Below are positions 1-6,407 of a stretch of DNA of 38,927 nt, piece by piece (the stretch's first letter is position 1; each line of letters opens with the position of its first letter). Origin of the DNA: an uncultured Bacteroidaceae bacterium (GTDB taxonomy: Bacteria; Bacteroidota; Bacteroidia; Bacteroidales; Bacteroidaceae). The stretch lies in assembly GCA_905233285.1 (NCBI GenBank), contig CAJODY010000012.1:1-38927 (forward strand). Direction: 5' to 3'. The notes beneath the pieces are model-generated. The model saw only the letters and a list, made by a program, of their open reading frames with translations. It had not been told where the DNA came from and searched no databases. The translations under genes were made by a program, and so were the position numbers.

Positions 1-188
1 TAAGGAGCCGTTCCCACCTTCATGTATTCAGGCAGATTCTGAACATATTCCCTTCCGTCAGCATTCGACTGACCAGCATACAGAAACACACTCTTCTTAA
101 CCGACTGAGCTATAGCAGGCATACATGCCACTAACAAAACTGCAATCCATATAAAGGACAAACGATTCATAAATAAAAGTTTTTTCAT
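1..188 (-). CDS. SASA-type (sialate O-acetylesterase-like) SGNH hydrolase, N-terminal fragment
   Basis: The gene runs off the left edge, so only about 62 N-terminal residues are visible. It starts MKKLLFMNRLSF, followed by a hydrophobic stretch and an AIA|QS signal peptidase I site, so the product should be exported to the periplasm or outer membrane. The mature protein opens with VFLYAGQSNADG. The GQSN block, with its nucleophilic serine, is the hallmark of the SASA/DUF303 carbohydrate-esterase family, which removes acetyl groups from sialic acids or plant polysaccharides. The substrate cannot be told from this fragment. A Bacteroidota promoter sits 37-64 nt upstream of the start. The family call is good; the specificity is open. 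Confidence 0.75.
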   Translation of the reverse strand, partial: MKKLLFMNRLSFIWIAVLLVACMPAIAQSVKKSVFLYAGQSNADGREYVQNLPEYMKVGTAP

Positions 189-224
189 AGTCTTAATTTT
201 TTGTGATAAGTAAATTTTCAAGTG

Positions 225-252
225 CAAAGGTACTCATAAGAAGCCCCTCAAA
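225..252 (-). promoter_or_regulatory. Bacteroidota-type promoter of the SASA esterase gene
   Basis: On the minus strand the -7 box TACCTTTG (232-225) matches TAnnTTTG exactly, with TTTG (252-249) 16 nt upstream as a -33 element. The spacing is slightly short. It would start transcription about 30 nt ahead of the ATG at 188. Confidence 0.5.
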
Positions 253-419
253 GCGATAAAATCGTACCATTTTATACAGAAATAGTATCAAAACCATCGT
301 TTTCATAAAAAAAACGAGTTAAATCGATTACTCGTTAACTCGTCAACTATAAACTATTATCTATAAACTATCAGCTCACTCCCATCACCCATTTCACCAG
401 GAGCATAATCACAGGTATA

Positions 420-689
420 GTGACAAACAGAATGCCAACGACATCCAAGGCAAAACGTCCCACAGCCAAATTCTACATCGTAGGTTCACTTCCTCCCGGC
501 AACATTCAGGCCGTAGCCTCCGACGACATAATCATCACCGGCTTTGTCGATGACCTTGAAGCCTTCCTCAGCGACGCCTGCCTTATGGACGACCCCACAC
601 TTCGCAACTCCATCGCTCAGAAAGGCTACGACATGGTGCGCCAGCACTACTCCTGGGAAGAAAAACTCCGAGGATACGAGAAGCTGTAA
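420..689 (+). pseudogene. remnant of a GT4-type glycosyltransferase (C-terminal pieces with internal deletion)
   Basis: The 89-residue reading frame joins two parts of a group-1 (GT-B fold) glycosyltransferase. Residues 17-53 (KFYIVGSLPP, then ITGFVDDLEAFLSDA) match the start of the nucleotide-sugar-binding domain. Residues 56-89 (DDPTLRNSIAQKG, then HYSWEEKL) match the extreme C-terminus. The roughly 60-residue block between them, with the conserved G-x-G and E-x7-E region, is missing, and no N-terminal acceptor domain precedes it. No ribosome-binding site is evident. The joined frame is best read as a decayed gene. A small intact protein is unlikely, because the catalytic glutamates are gone. 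Confidence 0.65.
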
Positions 690-817
690 CGATAGCCTTG
701 CTACGTCACGCGCCCGCCGTGATGCGAAATGGCAGGCGCATACTCACGAAGCGGCAGGCTCACGACGCAAACGCGGCAGGCGCGTGGAAAATTGAACATT
801 GCGGCTTTGTCGCGAAT

Positions 818-876
818 ATCGGCTGCACCTCAGCAATTCAAGCATGCTTGATTGCGTTCGGTTTGCACGATATTTG
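818..876 (+). repeat. dispersed extragenic element, copy A
   Basis: The block atCGGCTGCACCTCAGCA, then a self-complementary core tcaagcatgcttga, then gcgTTCGGTTTGCACG matches the plan of the copy at 9741-9804. The end of the element supplies TTTG (862-865), followed 17 nt later by GACCTTTG (883-890), a near match to the Bacteroidota promoter, so it may double as a mobile promoter module. Confidence 0.5.
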
Positions 877-909
877 AACATTGACCTTTGCCCCTGCAAA
901 CGCCTTAAC

Positions 910-1112
910 GCGTTACAGCGTTACAGCGTTACAGTTCGCGCGGGGGTACTGCATTTCCCTTCAACCACCTGTCATTCCACCCATCCCATTCTCTAACTTA
1001 CTGATACTTATATATTTATATATTTATATATATATAGATATAGAGTAAATAGTGAAGTTTTGGCGATTTCACTAACCTTGTTTGGAACTGTAACGCTGTA
1101 ACGCTGTAACGC
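910..1112. repeat. perfect 25-bp inverted repeat built of 8-mers
   Basis: Positions 910-934 are three head-to-tail copies of the GTTACAGC unit. Positions 1088-1112 are the exact reverse complement of all 25 bases. The arms enclose 153 nt that include a pure A/T stretch. Related 8-mers recur at 10612-10697, 27748-27775 and 29225-29253. Confidence 0.8.
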
Positions 1113-1307
1113 ACAACGGCATCCATTGGTGTATATCGCTGATTTTCAGAGGATAACATCACAAGCTATGTAAAACACATCCTAAAATTAGTACTTGCGA
1201 ATCCGTCAAAATCGCTGAAAACGGGCAAAATCATGCTTTTTCTCCTCATTTTCCGAGTTTGCAGCACCGAAAATAATCACACACGAAATTTTATAATCAA
1301 TGATTTT

Positions 1308-1340
1308 TTTGGGCATTTACATCGTTTATCCGTAAGTTTG
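1308..1340 (+). promoter_or_regulatory. promoter of the DUF1016-family gene
   Basis: TTTG (1308-1311), a 21-nt spacer and TAAGTTTG (1333-1340) match the -33/-7 consensus. A start site near 1346 leaves a roughly 20-nt leader to the ATG at 1365. This argues that the reading frame that follows was once an expressed gene. Confidence 0.55.
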
Positions 1341-1364
1341 CAAGCGAAAGAAATCAAACGGACG

Positions 1365-2352
1365 ATGGGCGATATAATGAAATATCAGAATGCGGTGGAG
1401 ATGGCTGGGAGGCAATTCATCAGTCGCAACTGATGGAAATGCATATTGAGGAGCGTTGGGGGAGAAAATTCTTCTCCGGTAGAAAATCAAATAGTTCCCC
1501 AAACTGAGGGACAATTGCCAGCACAAATTCTGCCACAAGTTGGAGCAGAATTATTCTCCATTCCTTGGGGACATCACAAGTATATCATAGATAAATGTTC
1601 GTCCGACCCTGACAAAGCCCTTTTCTATGTGCGCCAAACGCTAGAGAATGGTTGGAGCCGTGCTGTATTGCTCAATTGGCTGGACAGCAACCTCTATGAG
1701 CGACAAGGAAAAGCGATTACCAACTTCAAAGCTACTTTGCCAGATACCAATAGTGATTTAGCGCAGGAAATCACCAAGGATCCTTATAACTTTGCCTTTG
1801 CAGGAATCACAGGTAAATACAATGAGCGGAAATTGAAGGATGCCCTCTTGACCAACATCACACAGTTTCTGGTAGAGTTGGGTACGGGCTTTGCATATGT
1901 CGGCAAAGAATACCGTTTGCAGATAGGAGAAACAGAGAATTTCATCGACCTGTTGTTCTATAACCTGCGACTGCGCTGTTATGTTGCAATCGAGGTAAAG
2001 ATAGATAAGTTCGATTCCCGTGACATAGGGCAGTTAGGAACGTATGTAACGGCTGTGAACCATTTGTTGCGCGATGAACAGAAAGACAATCCCACAATAG
2101 GTTTGTTGATATGCAAGAGCAAGGACAGTACGCTGGCACAATACGCTTTAGAGTCTAGCAGCCAGCCGCTTGGCATTTCTGAGTATGAACTACAGAAACT
2201 TTATCCGGCTCAGTTGGAAGGCACTATGCCTACAGTTGAGGAGTTTGAAAGTAACCTGAAAAAGCTTGTCACCTCGGACGAAAGCCCTGCCGCCAAAGGA
2301 GGAACTGCAACGCGTATTTGAGGAGAGTAGCCGGAAGGAGGAAAAGGAGTAA
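1365..2352 (+). pseudogene. DUF1016/YhcG-type PD-(D/E)XK nuclease gene, interrupted
   Basis: The central 1434-2320 region is clearly a DUF1016-family protein. It shows SIPWGHHKYIIDK, NGWSRAVLLNWL, DPYNFAF and the catalytic FIDLLFYN...AIEVK (D and ExK of the PD-(D/E)XK fold). The N-terminus is damaged. Reading from ATG 1365 gives a short stretch (MGDIMKYQNAVEMAG) that hits an in-frame TGA at 1431. The segment up to IPWGHH is only about 65 residues, where family members have well over 100, so the DUF1016_N part is largely deleted. Downstream of 1433 no ATG is available, only a TTG at 1446. Near 2280 the frame slips: the annotated frame ends GGTATRI, while the neighbouring frame reads LPPKEELQRVFEE and stops at 2352. 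These proteins are often linked to restriction or defence loci; no such partner is nearby. Confidence 0.65.
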
Positions 2353-2358
2353 ACGGGA

Positions 2359-2391
2359 TGTCACTAATCTGTCTCAGTGACATATTGTTTT
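2359..2391 (+). terminator. candidate terminator after the DUF1016 pseudogene
   Basis: TGTCACT (2359-2365) and AGTGACA (2376-2382) form a 7-bp stem with a 10-nt loop, followed by tattgtttt. Confidence 0.4.
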
Positions 2392-2722
2392 CCCAATGAT
2401 GGAAGAAGGAGCCGTTATGGCAATAGTTGTTAAAGAGGAAATCAAGGGCTGTAATATATAATAAGGTACAGAAGAATTATGGTTTGACAGAGGGAGTCAA
2501 AGAACCTTTTCTTTTCAACATAGCCGTTGAAATATGTAAATCATAACACTAATATTTTCCGCGCTGAGCGATTAAAAACGCCCATGCAACTACGATTCCT
2601 TGACACACTTTCCTAACACTTTATATTAGTCAAAAGATAGACTTTTGCATTATTTCGCAGACAATATGCGTTAAGGATCTTTGGAGGAAACAAAACCAGT
2701 TTGTTGATTCATGGATACCATT
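2392..2722. other. intergenic region downstream of tatC
   Basis: No convincing gene. Short frames such as MMEEGAVMAIVV (from about 2397) look like debris. On the minus strand an AT-rich 6-bp stem (2689-2694 with 2700-2705) follows the tatC stop by about 18 nt and could weakly end the operon. Confidence 0.4.
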
Positions 2723-3544
2723 CTACTCCACCCATTTCATAACCCTGATGCTTACTTCGTAAAGCAAGTATAAGGGGATAGTAACAAGAATTAACGTCAT
2801 CAAATCAGGTGGCGTGATAATGGCTGCTACAAGCATAATGACAATAAATGCATGCTTACGATATTTGGAAAGAAGCTCAGAAGTAATAACACCCATCTTT
2901 CCAAGGAAATAAGCAATAACGGGCAATTGGAATACTATCCCCATGACCAGTGTCAACGAAGCAAAGGTAGAGATATAAGAATCGAGCGTAATGTTGCTTG
3001 TCACCTTTGTAGAAACGCTATAAGTACCTAAGAAGCGAAAAGAAATAGGAAATAGTATAAAATATGACATCAGCACGCCGAGGATAAACAGCACATAGAT
3101 AATCCCTGCCACCTGTACAGAATACTTTCGCTCATTTTCATAGAGAGCTGGCGATATGTAGCAGAACAATTCATAGAGGATATAAGGGGACGCTCCGAGC
3201 AAGCCAAGATACACTGCCGTCGTGATATGTGTCATAAACTGACTTGACAAATCGGTGGCAATCATTTCAACATGAAACTCGTCGAAATGAAAATCCAAAC
3301 CTATTGACTGGATAGCTGACTCTATCCAGCGATAGGTGCAGAAATCCCACTCACTCGGTGCAAGCAATAAACTCCATGTGGAGTCCTTAAAATAGAACAC
3401 CACTATGGAGATAATGCCGGCAACAGCAAGAATGCGGAAGAGCATTTGGCGGAGTACTTCCAGATGTCCGCCAAAAGTCATCTGATTCGGATTGGAATTA
3501 CTTTCCTGCTCCGTTGGCTTCTTTGCGTTCCGCTTCTGCTTCAT
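2723..3544 (-). CDS. tatC: Twin-arginine translocase subunit TatC
   Basis: TatC is the polytopic inner-membrane receptor that binds twin-arginine signal peptides and, with TatA, moves folded proteins across the membrane. The 273-residue frame shows MTFGGHLEVLRQ (family: hLxELR-like N-terminus) at 22-33, the conserved periplasmic/TM block ASPYILYELFCYISPALYENERK, and about six hydrophobic segments ending LYLLYEVSIRVMKW. The start used here (3544) overlaps tatA by 47 nt. The internal ATG at 3481 would remove the overlap, leave 16 nt between genes and begin exactly at the family's usual N-terminus, so it is a serious alternative. It is the last gene of the radical SAM/precursor operon. No tatB is present, so this is a minimal TatAC system. 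Confidence 0.93.
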   Translation of the reverse strand: MKQKRNAKKPTEQESNSNPNQMTFGGHLEVLRQMLFRILAVAGIISIVVFYFKDSTWSLLLAPSEWDFCTYRWIESAIQSIGLDFHFDEFHVEMIATDLSSQFMTHITTAVYLGLLGASPYILYELFCYISPALYENERKYSVQVAGIIYVLFILGVLMSYFILFPISFRFLGTYSVSTKVTSNITLDSYISTFASLTLVMGIVFQLPVIAYFLGKMGVITSELLSKYRKHAFIVIMLVAAIITPPDLMTLILVTIPLYLLYEVSIRVMKWVE

Positions 3545-3719
3545 CCTTCATCTCTTCCTGTTTAGATTCTTCAAGCGGTTCGTTCATGCCCTGCTTGAAA
3601 CTCTTAACACCTTTGCCTAAGCCTTTCATAAGCTCAGGCACTTTCTTCCCACCAAAAATGAGCAATGCTACACCTGCAATAAGCAGTAATTCTGTTGTTC
3701 CAATAAACAAAAGTGTCAT
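3498..3719 (-). CDS. tatA: Twin-arginine translocase subunit TatA
   Basis: TatA forms the translocation channel or membrane-thinning oligomer of the Tat pathway. From ATG 3719 the 73-residue protein reads MTLLFIGTTELLLIAGVALL, then IFGGKKVPELMKGLGKGVKSF. That is one short N-terminal transmembrane helix, the FG hinge and the amphipathic helix with PEL, followed by an acidic tail (EESKQEEMKDEAEAE). The frame extends 30 codons upstream, but that part is not TatA-like, so 3719 is chosen. It lies 138 nt downstream of the second precursor gene, on the same strand, with no recognisable TAnnTTTG promoter between them. Co-transcription with the precursors is therefore likely. No second Tat component gene (tatB) is seen. 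Confidence 0.93.
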   Translation of the reverse strand: MTLLFIGTTELLLIAGVALLIFGGKKVPELMKGLGKGVKSFKQGMNEPLEESKQEEMKDEAEAERKEANGAGK

Positions 3720-3857
3720 GATACGATTTTGATTATTTTTGATTTCTTTGTTGATGTCCAAGTGCCGTTCTCTGAAGAATTCTGCTTGGTACTTTAAAAC
3801 AAGAAACAATATTACATTATTTCATGACTCCCTAGATTGTATTCAATTCCTATTTTA

Positions 3858-4139
3858 TTACTTAGAAGTAGCATCTGAATAGTTTTGATAGTTATGATAA
3901 TTCCTGTAGTCTCTATAATTACCATAATTATAATAATCCTTATGATTTGAATAGTTATCATAATTTGTATAATCATTATAACACCTATCAACATATTTAT
4001 TGTCTACATAACCATCTGAATCCCTTGCCATTATGCTCCCATTGGGAAAAATTGATGCAACGGCAGCAACCATAGCTGTTTGAGCCATTCTTTTGAGTGC
4101 CTCTCGCCTGGAAATATTTTCCTTTTGTTTCATATACAT
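3858..4139 (-). CDS. Precursor peptide B: Tat signal plus Y-x-N/D triplet array
   Basis: This 93-residue protein (or 91 from the in-frame ATG at 4133) has a twin-arginine signal: ENISRREALKRM with RR at 11-12, a hydrophobic segment at 19-31 and a likely cleavage at SIMA|RD. The mature part is almost entirely period-3: two scattered YVD units (44-46, 49-51), one cysteine (53), then twelve contiguous triplets at 54-89: YND YTN YDN YSN HKD YYN and YGN YRD YRN YHN YQN YSD. It ends ATSK. One triplet has His in place of Tyr. Middle residues vary freely while Y and N/D are fixed, which is what a modifying enzyme that reads a three-residue motif would select. Its sister gene (precursor A) is 60 nt upstream; tatA follows. 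I infer a RiPP-like precursor; a structural low-complexity protein is the alternative. Coding was checked at nucleotide level. Confidence 0.75.
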   Translation of the reverse strand: MYMKQKENISRREALKRMAQTAMVAAVASIFPNGSIMARDSDGYVDNKYVDRCYNDYTNYDNYSNHKDYYNYGNYRDYRNYHNYQNYSDATSK

Positions 4140-4199
4140 AGATTTTTGAAATTCTTATTTAAATTATATTATTATTTCTACATAGCACATTCCAATTTT

Positions 4200-4460
4200 T
4201 CAATGGCAGTCAACATAGTCGCCATAATTACTATAGTTATGGTAATTTGAATAGTTTTCATAATTTGTATAGTTACTATAGTCACCATAATTTTTGTAAT
4301 TATCATAGTTTTGATACTTTTCAGTTGAGTTGCTATAGGCAATTGGATTGTTTGCCAGTGCACTCATCCCAGGGAATACAGATACAGCTGCAAAAGCCAA
4401 AGCTGCTTTCGACATTCTTTTTAAAGCATTGCGTCGGGAAATTTTCTCTTTTGTTTCCAT
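4200..4460 (-). CDS. Precursor peptide A: Tat signal plus Y-x-N/D triplet array
   Basis: This 86-residue protein has the leader KEKISRRNALKRM (RR at 9-10), a hydrophobic stretch AALAFAAVSVF at 19-29, and a signal peptidase-like SALA|NN site. After YSN (42-44) and STEK, residues 49-84 are twelve uninterrupted triplets: YQN YDN YKN YGD YSN YTN and YEN YSN YHN YSN YGD YVD. The C-terminus is CH, giving a single cysteine (85) directly after the array. The leader is nearly identical to that of precursor B (K-E-x-I-S-R-R-x-A-L-K-R-M), while the middle triplet residues differ. An AGGA-type ribosome site lies about 11 nt before the ATG. The stop codon of the SPASM maturase gene lies only 26 nt upstream. 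Proposed role: substrate of the three upstream enzymes, exported folded or cross-linked by TatAC. Confidence 0.78.
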   Translation of the reverse strand: METKEKISRRNALKRMSKAALAFAAVSVFPGMSALANNPIAYSNSTEKYQNYDNYKNYGDYSNYTNYENYSNYHNYSNYGDYVDCH

Positions 4461-4486
4461 AATAAAGTTCCTTTTGAGATTAATAA

Positions 4487-5581
4487 TTACGTGTATTTAA
4501 GACCTGTTATTGGTTCAAAGTATTTCTTTAAGAAATATTTAGTAGAATAGCACCATTCAGACTTCATTTGTATATCTCCTTTAACATTCCATCCATCCAA
4601 AGGACAACCTCCATGACAAATGGTAAAATATTCACAGCCTTTACATTCTCCATTCAATAATACTTTGTCTCTTTCCTGAAGTTTTTTTCGATACGGATGA
4701 TTAAAAGCTTCTTCTATTGAGATGTCTTTAATATTACCGATGTTGAACAAGTCCCACTCAGAGGATCTTCCACAATGGGATAATTCTCCAGAAGGGCCTA
4801 TATAAAGATGTGAGTAGGCACAATTAGAATCACTACAAACAAGTCCTTCATTTGTTTTGGTATACTTCTCATAATATGATTCAAATGGTTCAATACGGTT
4901 TAATACCTTTCGCTTCATCCACCACTCAGGACAAATCTGACCCAGAAAATCTGCAAACTCCTTGGCAGAGATTAACACATTATTAGGATCCTCGTGATTA
5001 ATACTATATACAGCATGAATGTTAAACCCTCTACAGCAAGAAAAGTTATGAAGAAGATTAAACACTTCTAAAGGTTTGTCCAAAACTTGTCGTGTGACAA
5101 CATAGATAAACCCCCAGTACATGTTATTCTTTTCAAGAAGTTCAATGCCTTTGAAAAAATTCTCATTATATAGTTTGCTATCTCTACTTTTTCCAAGGCC
5201 TCTTATGCCTTTGTACGGTTCAAATGATGTTCCTATCATAGTCATTCCCATCTCTTTAAAAACATCAATTAAATCCTGATTAATAAGAGTTAGGTTCGAT
5301 TGAACATTGAAATCAATTCGTTCACGAGTTGAAGTACAATGATTCTTTAAGAAATCTAAAACCCTTCTATAGAAATGGCTACCTACTATGCAAGGTTCTC
5401 CTCCATGCCATATTATCATCATTCTTTCATTAGGGAAAGCTGATAGATAATCATGCACTTTTGATAGCACTAACTCCAGCAAGTCATATGTGATTGTTAG
5501 TGGCTTCTTCCTCCTAATCACATTGCAATATATGCAATTTGAATTACAGGCTTCGGTCTCCTTGAATATTATTGTTGGCAT
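4487..5581 (-). CDS. Radical SAM/SPASM peptide maturase
   Basis: This 364-residue enzyme has the radical SAM cluster motif CNSNCIYC at residues 12-19, a GGEP motif (WHGGEPC), and a full C-terminal SPASM domain with CSDSNC, then C-x2-C-x5-C-x3-C (CKGCEYFTICHGGC), then a final EWC. SPASM radical SAM enzymes reduce SAM to a 5'-deoxyadenosyl radical and commonly modify ribosomal peptides or activate sulfatases in trans. The adjacent precursor genes favour peptide modification. The start at 5581 is chosen over an upstream ATG at 5701 because MPTIIFKETEACNSNC is the usual distance ahead of the motif. It also places the ATG one base after the previous gene's TGA (TGATATG), implying translational coupling. 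This is the best candidate for the triplet cross-linking enzyme. Confidence 0.85.
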   Translation of the reverse strand: MPTIIFKETEACNSNCIYCNVIRRKKPLTITYDLLELVLSKVHDYLSAFPNERMMIIWHGGEPCIVGSHFYRRVLDFLKNHCTSTRERIDFNVQSNLTLINQDLIDVFKEMGMTMIGTSFEPYKGIRGLGKSRDSKLYNENFFKGIELLEKNNMYWGFIYVVTRQVLDKPLEVFNLLHNFSCCRGFNIHAVYSINHEDPNNVLISAKEFADFLGQICPEWWMKRKVLNRIEPFESYYEKYTKTNEGLVCSDSNCAYSHLYIGPSGELSHCGRSSEWDLFNIGNIKDISIEEAFNHPYRKKLQERDKVLLNGECKGCEYFTICHGGCPLDGWNVKGDIQMKSEWCYSTKYFLKKYFEPITGLKYT

Positions 5582-5582
5582 A

Positions 5583-6407
5583 TCAGTAAAGCATTTCGTA
5601 AATTGTTGACATGACTTCTTGACAATCTTCAAATCTATTATGATATACACCAGAACATATTTTAAAATTGGGACATTTACTGCATCTGTCTTCAGCATCA
5701 AAATGGTTATAAAATCTCAACTTCTTGTATTCCAATGAAATATTATCAAAATCAATCCGCGAGAGTTCTTCAATTGTCCTACCAATATGTTTTTTTTGTT
5801 CAAATTCACTTCTGAGATATATTTCCCCATCAGGTTCTATATGAACAAAGATATCTGGCGAATTAAAGTAGAATTTATTGATGTCCACATATCTGCTTTT
5901 GTCCCCAATTTCTTGTTGAATAAATCCAAAAGGTTCTATGTGAGCATGTGGTACAGGTGACAAATATGAGTATGTTGCAAGTTCAATAAAATCGTCTTTA
6001 TCAATATTTTTGTCGTTATCAAATTGTAATCCAGACTTGTACCCACATGAAGATAGAATCTTCAATAAGATTACAAGATCAGGAGTATCTACAGAGAAAA
6101 GATATGTAATAAAAGATGAGTGATTTTGCTTCCCAGATTGTTCCAAAGCTTTTATAACCGATAACATGTCTCCATTGAACATACAATTTATATACATGTT
6201 TACGGAAGGATTAATATTCATATCTAGTAGCGCCACAACATCGATGTTATTCAATTCGCACAGAATTGATATACATTGACTTTGCTCTTTCGCAATCTCT
6301 AATGCATTATGAATCTGGGCAGCATCCTCAACTCTTATTACAAAGCGATAGTTTGCAATGTTTAGTTTGGGATATAATTCAATGGGTATTATTAGAACTG
6401 GTTTCAT
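5583..6407 (-). CDS. Degenerate radical SAM-like partner protein
   Basis: The 274-residue protein lacks any CxxxCxxC motif, so it should not bind the SAM-cleaving cluster. Its C-terminal region resembles a radical SAM auxiliary segment: HIEPDGEIYLRSEF (beta-hairpin like that before SPASM cysteines), then C-x2-C-x5-C (CSKCPNFKIC) with another Cys 11 residues on (EDC). I read it as a decayed radical SAM/SPASM paralogue kept as a partner, by analogy with the pseudo-rSAM proteins known in other Bacteroidales peptide-modification clusters. It may present the precursor, since no separate RRE-type protein is present. Its ATG overlaps the previous gene's stop as ATGA, and its own stop abuts the next start, so the three proteins are probably made in fixed ratio. 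The function is inferred, not recognised. Confidence 0.65.
   Translation of the reverse strand: MKPVLIIPIELYPKLNIANYRFVIRVEDAAQIHNALEIAKEQSQCISILCELNNIDVVALLDMNINPSVNMYINCMFNGDMLSVIKALEQSGKQNHSSFITYLFSVDTPDLVILLKILSSCGYKSGLQFDNDKNIDKDDFIELATYSYLSPVPHAHIEPFGFIQQEIGDKSRYVDINKFYFNSPDIFVHIEPDGEIYLRSEFEQKKHIGRTIEELSRIDFDNISLEYKKLRFYNHFDAEDRCSKCPNFKICSGVYHNRFEDCQEVMSTIYEMLY

Larger units (their letters stand above)
690..1307. other. long intergenic stretch without a credible gene
   Basis: No ORF here has a recognisable product. It holds GC-rich sequence at 690-800, one copy of a dispersed extragenic element (818-876), a perfect 25-bp inverted repeat (910-934 with 1088-1112) and an A/T-only run (about 1003-1045, tatatttatatat). 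It also holds a unique stretch at 1130-1300 leading into the promoter of the broken DUF1016 gene. Confidence 0.6.

Noticed and set aside
3873-4316. The repeat region as a CRISPR-like or noncoding tandem array
   Set aside because: Units are 9 nt, with no spacers, and vary at the middle codon only, so selection acts on the protein.
3812-4363. Ile/Thr/Met-rich overlapping frames in the precursor region (3812-3994, 4178-4363)
   Set aside because: They are alternative frames of the 9-nt-periodic TAT-x-AAT DNA and simply repeat it as I/M/T triplets. The Tyr-x-Asn frames have the Tat signals and sensible starts.
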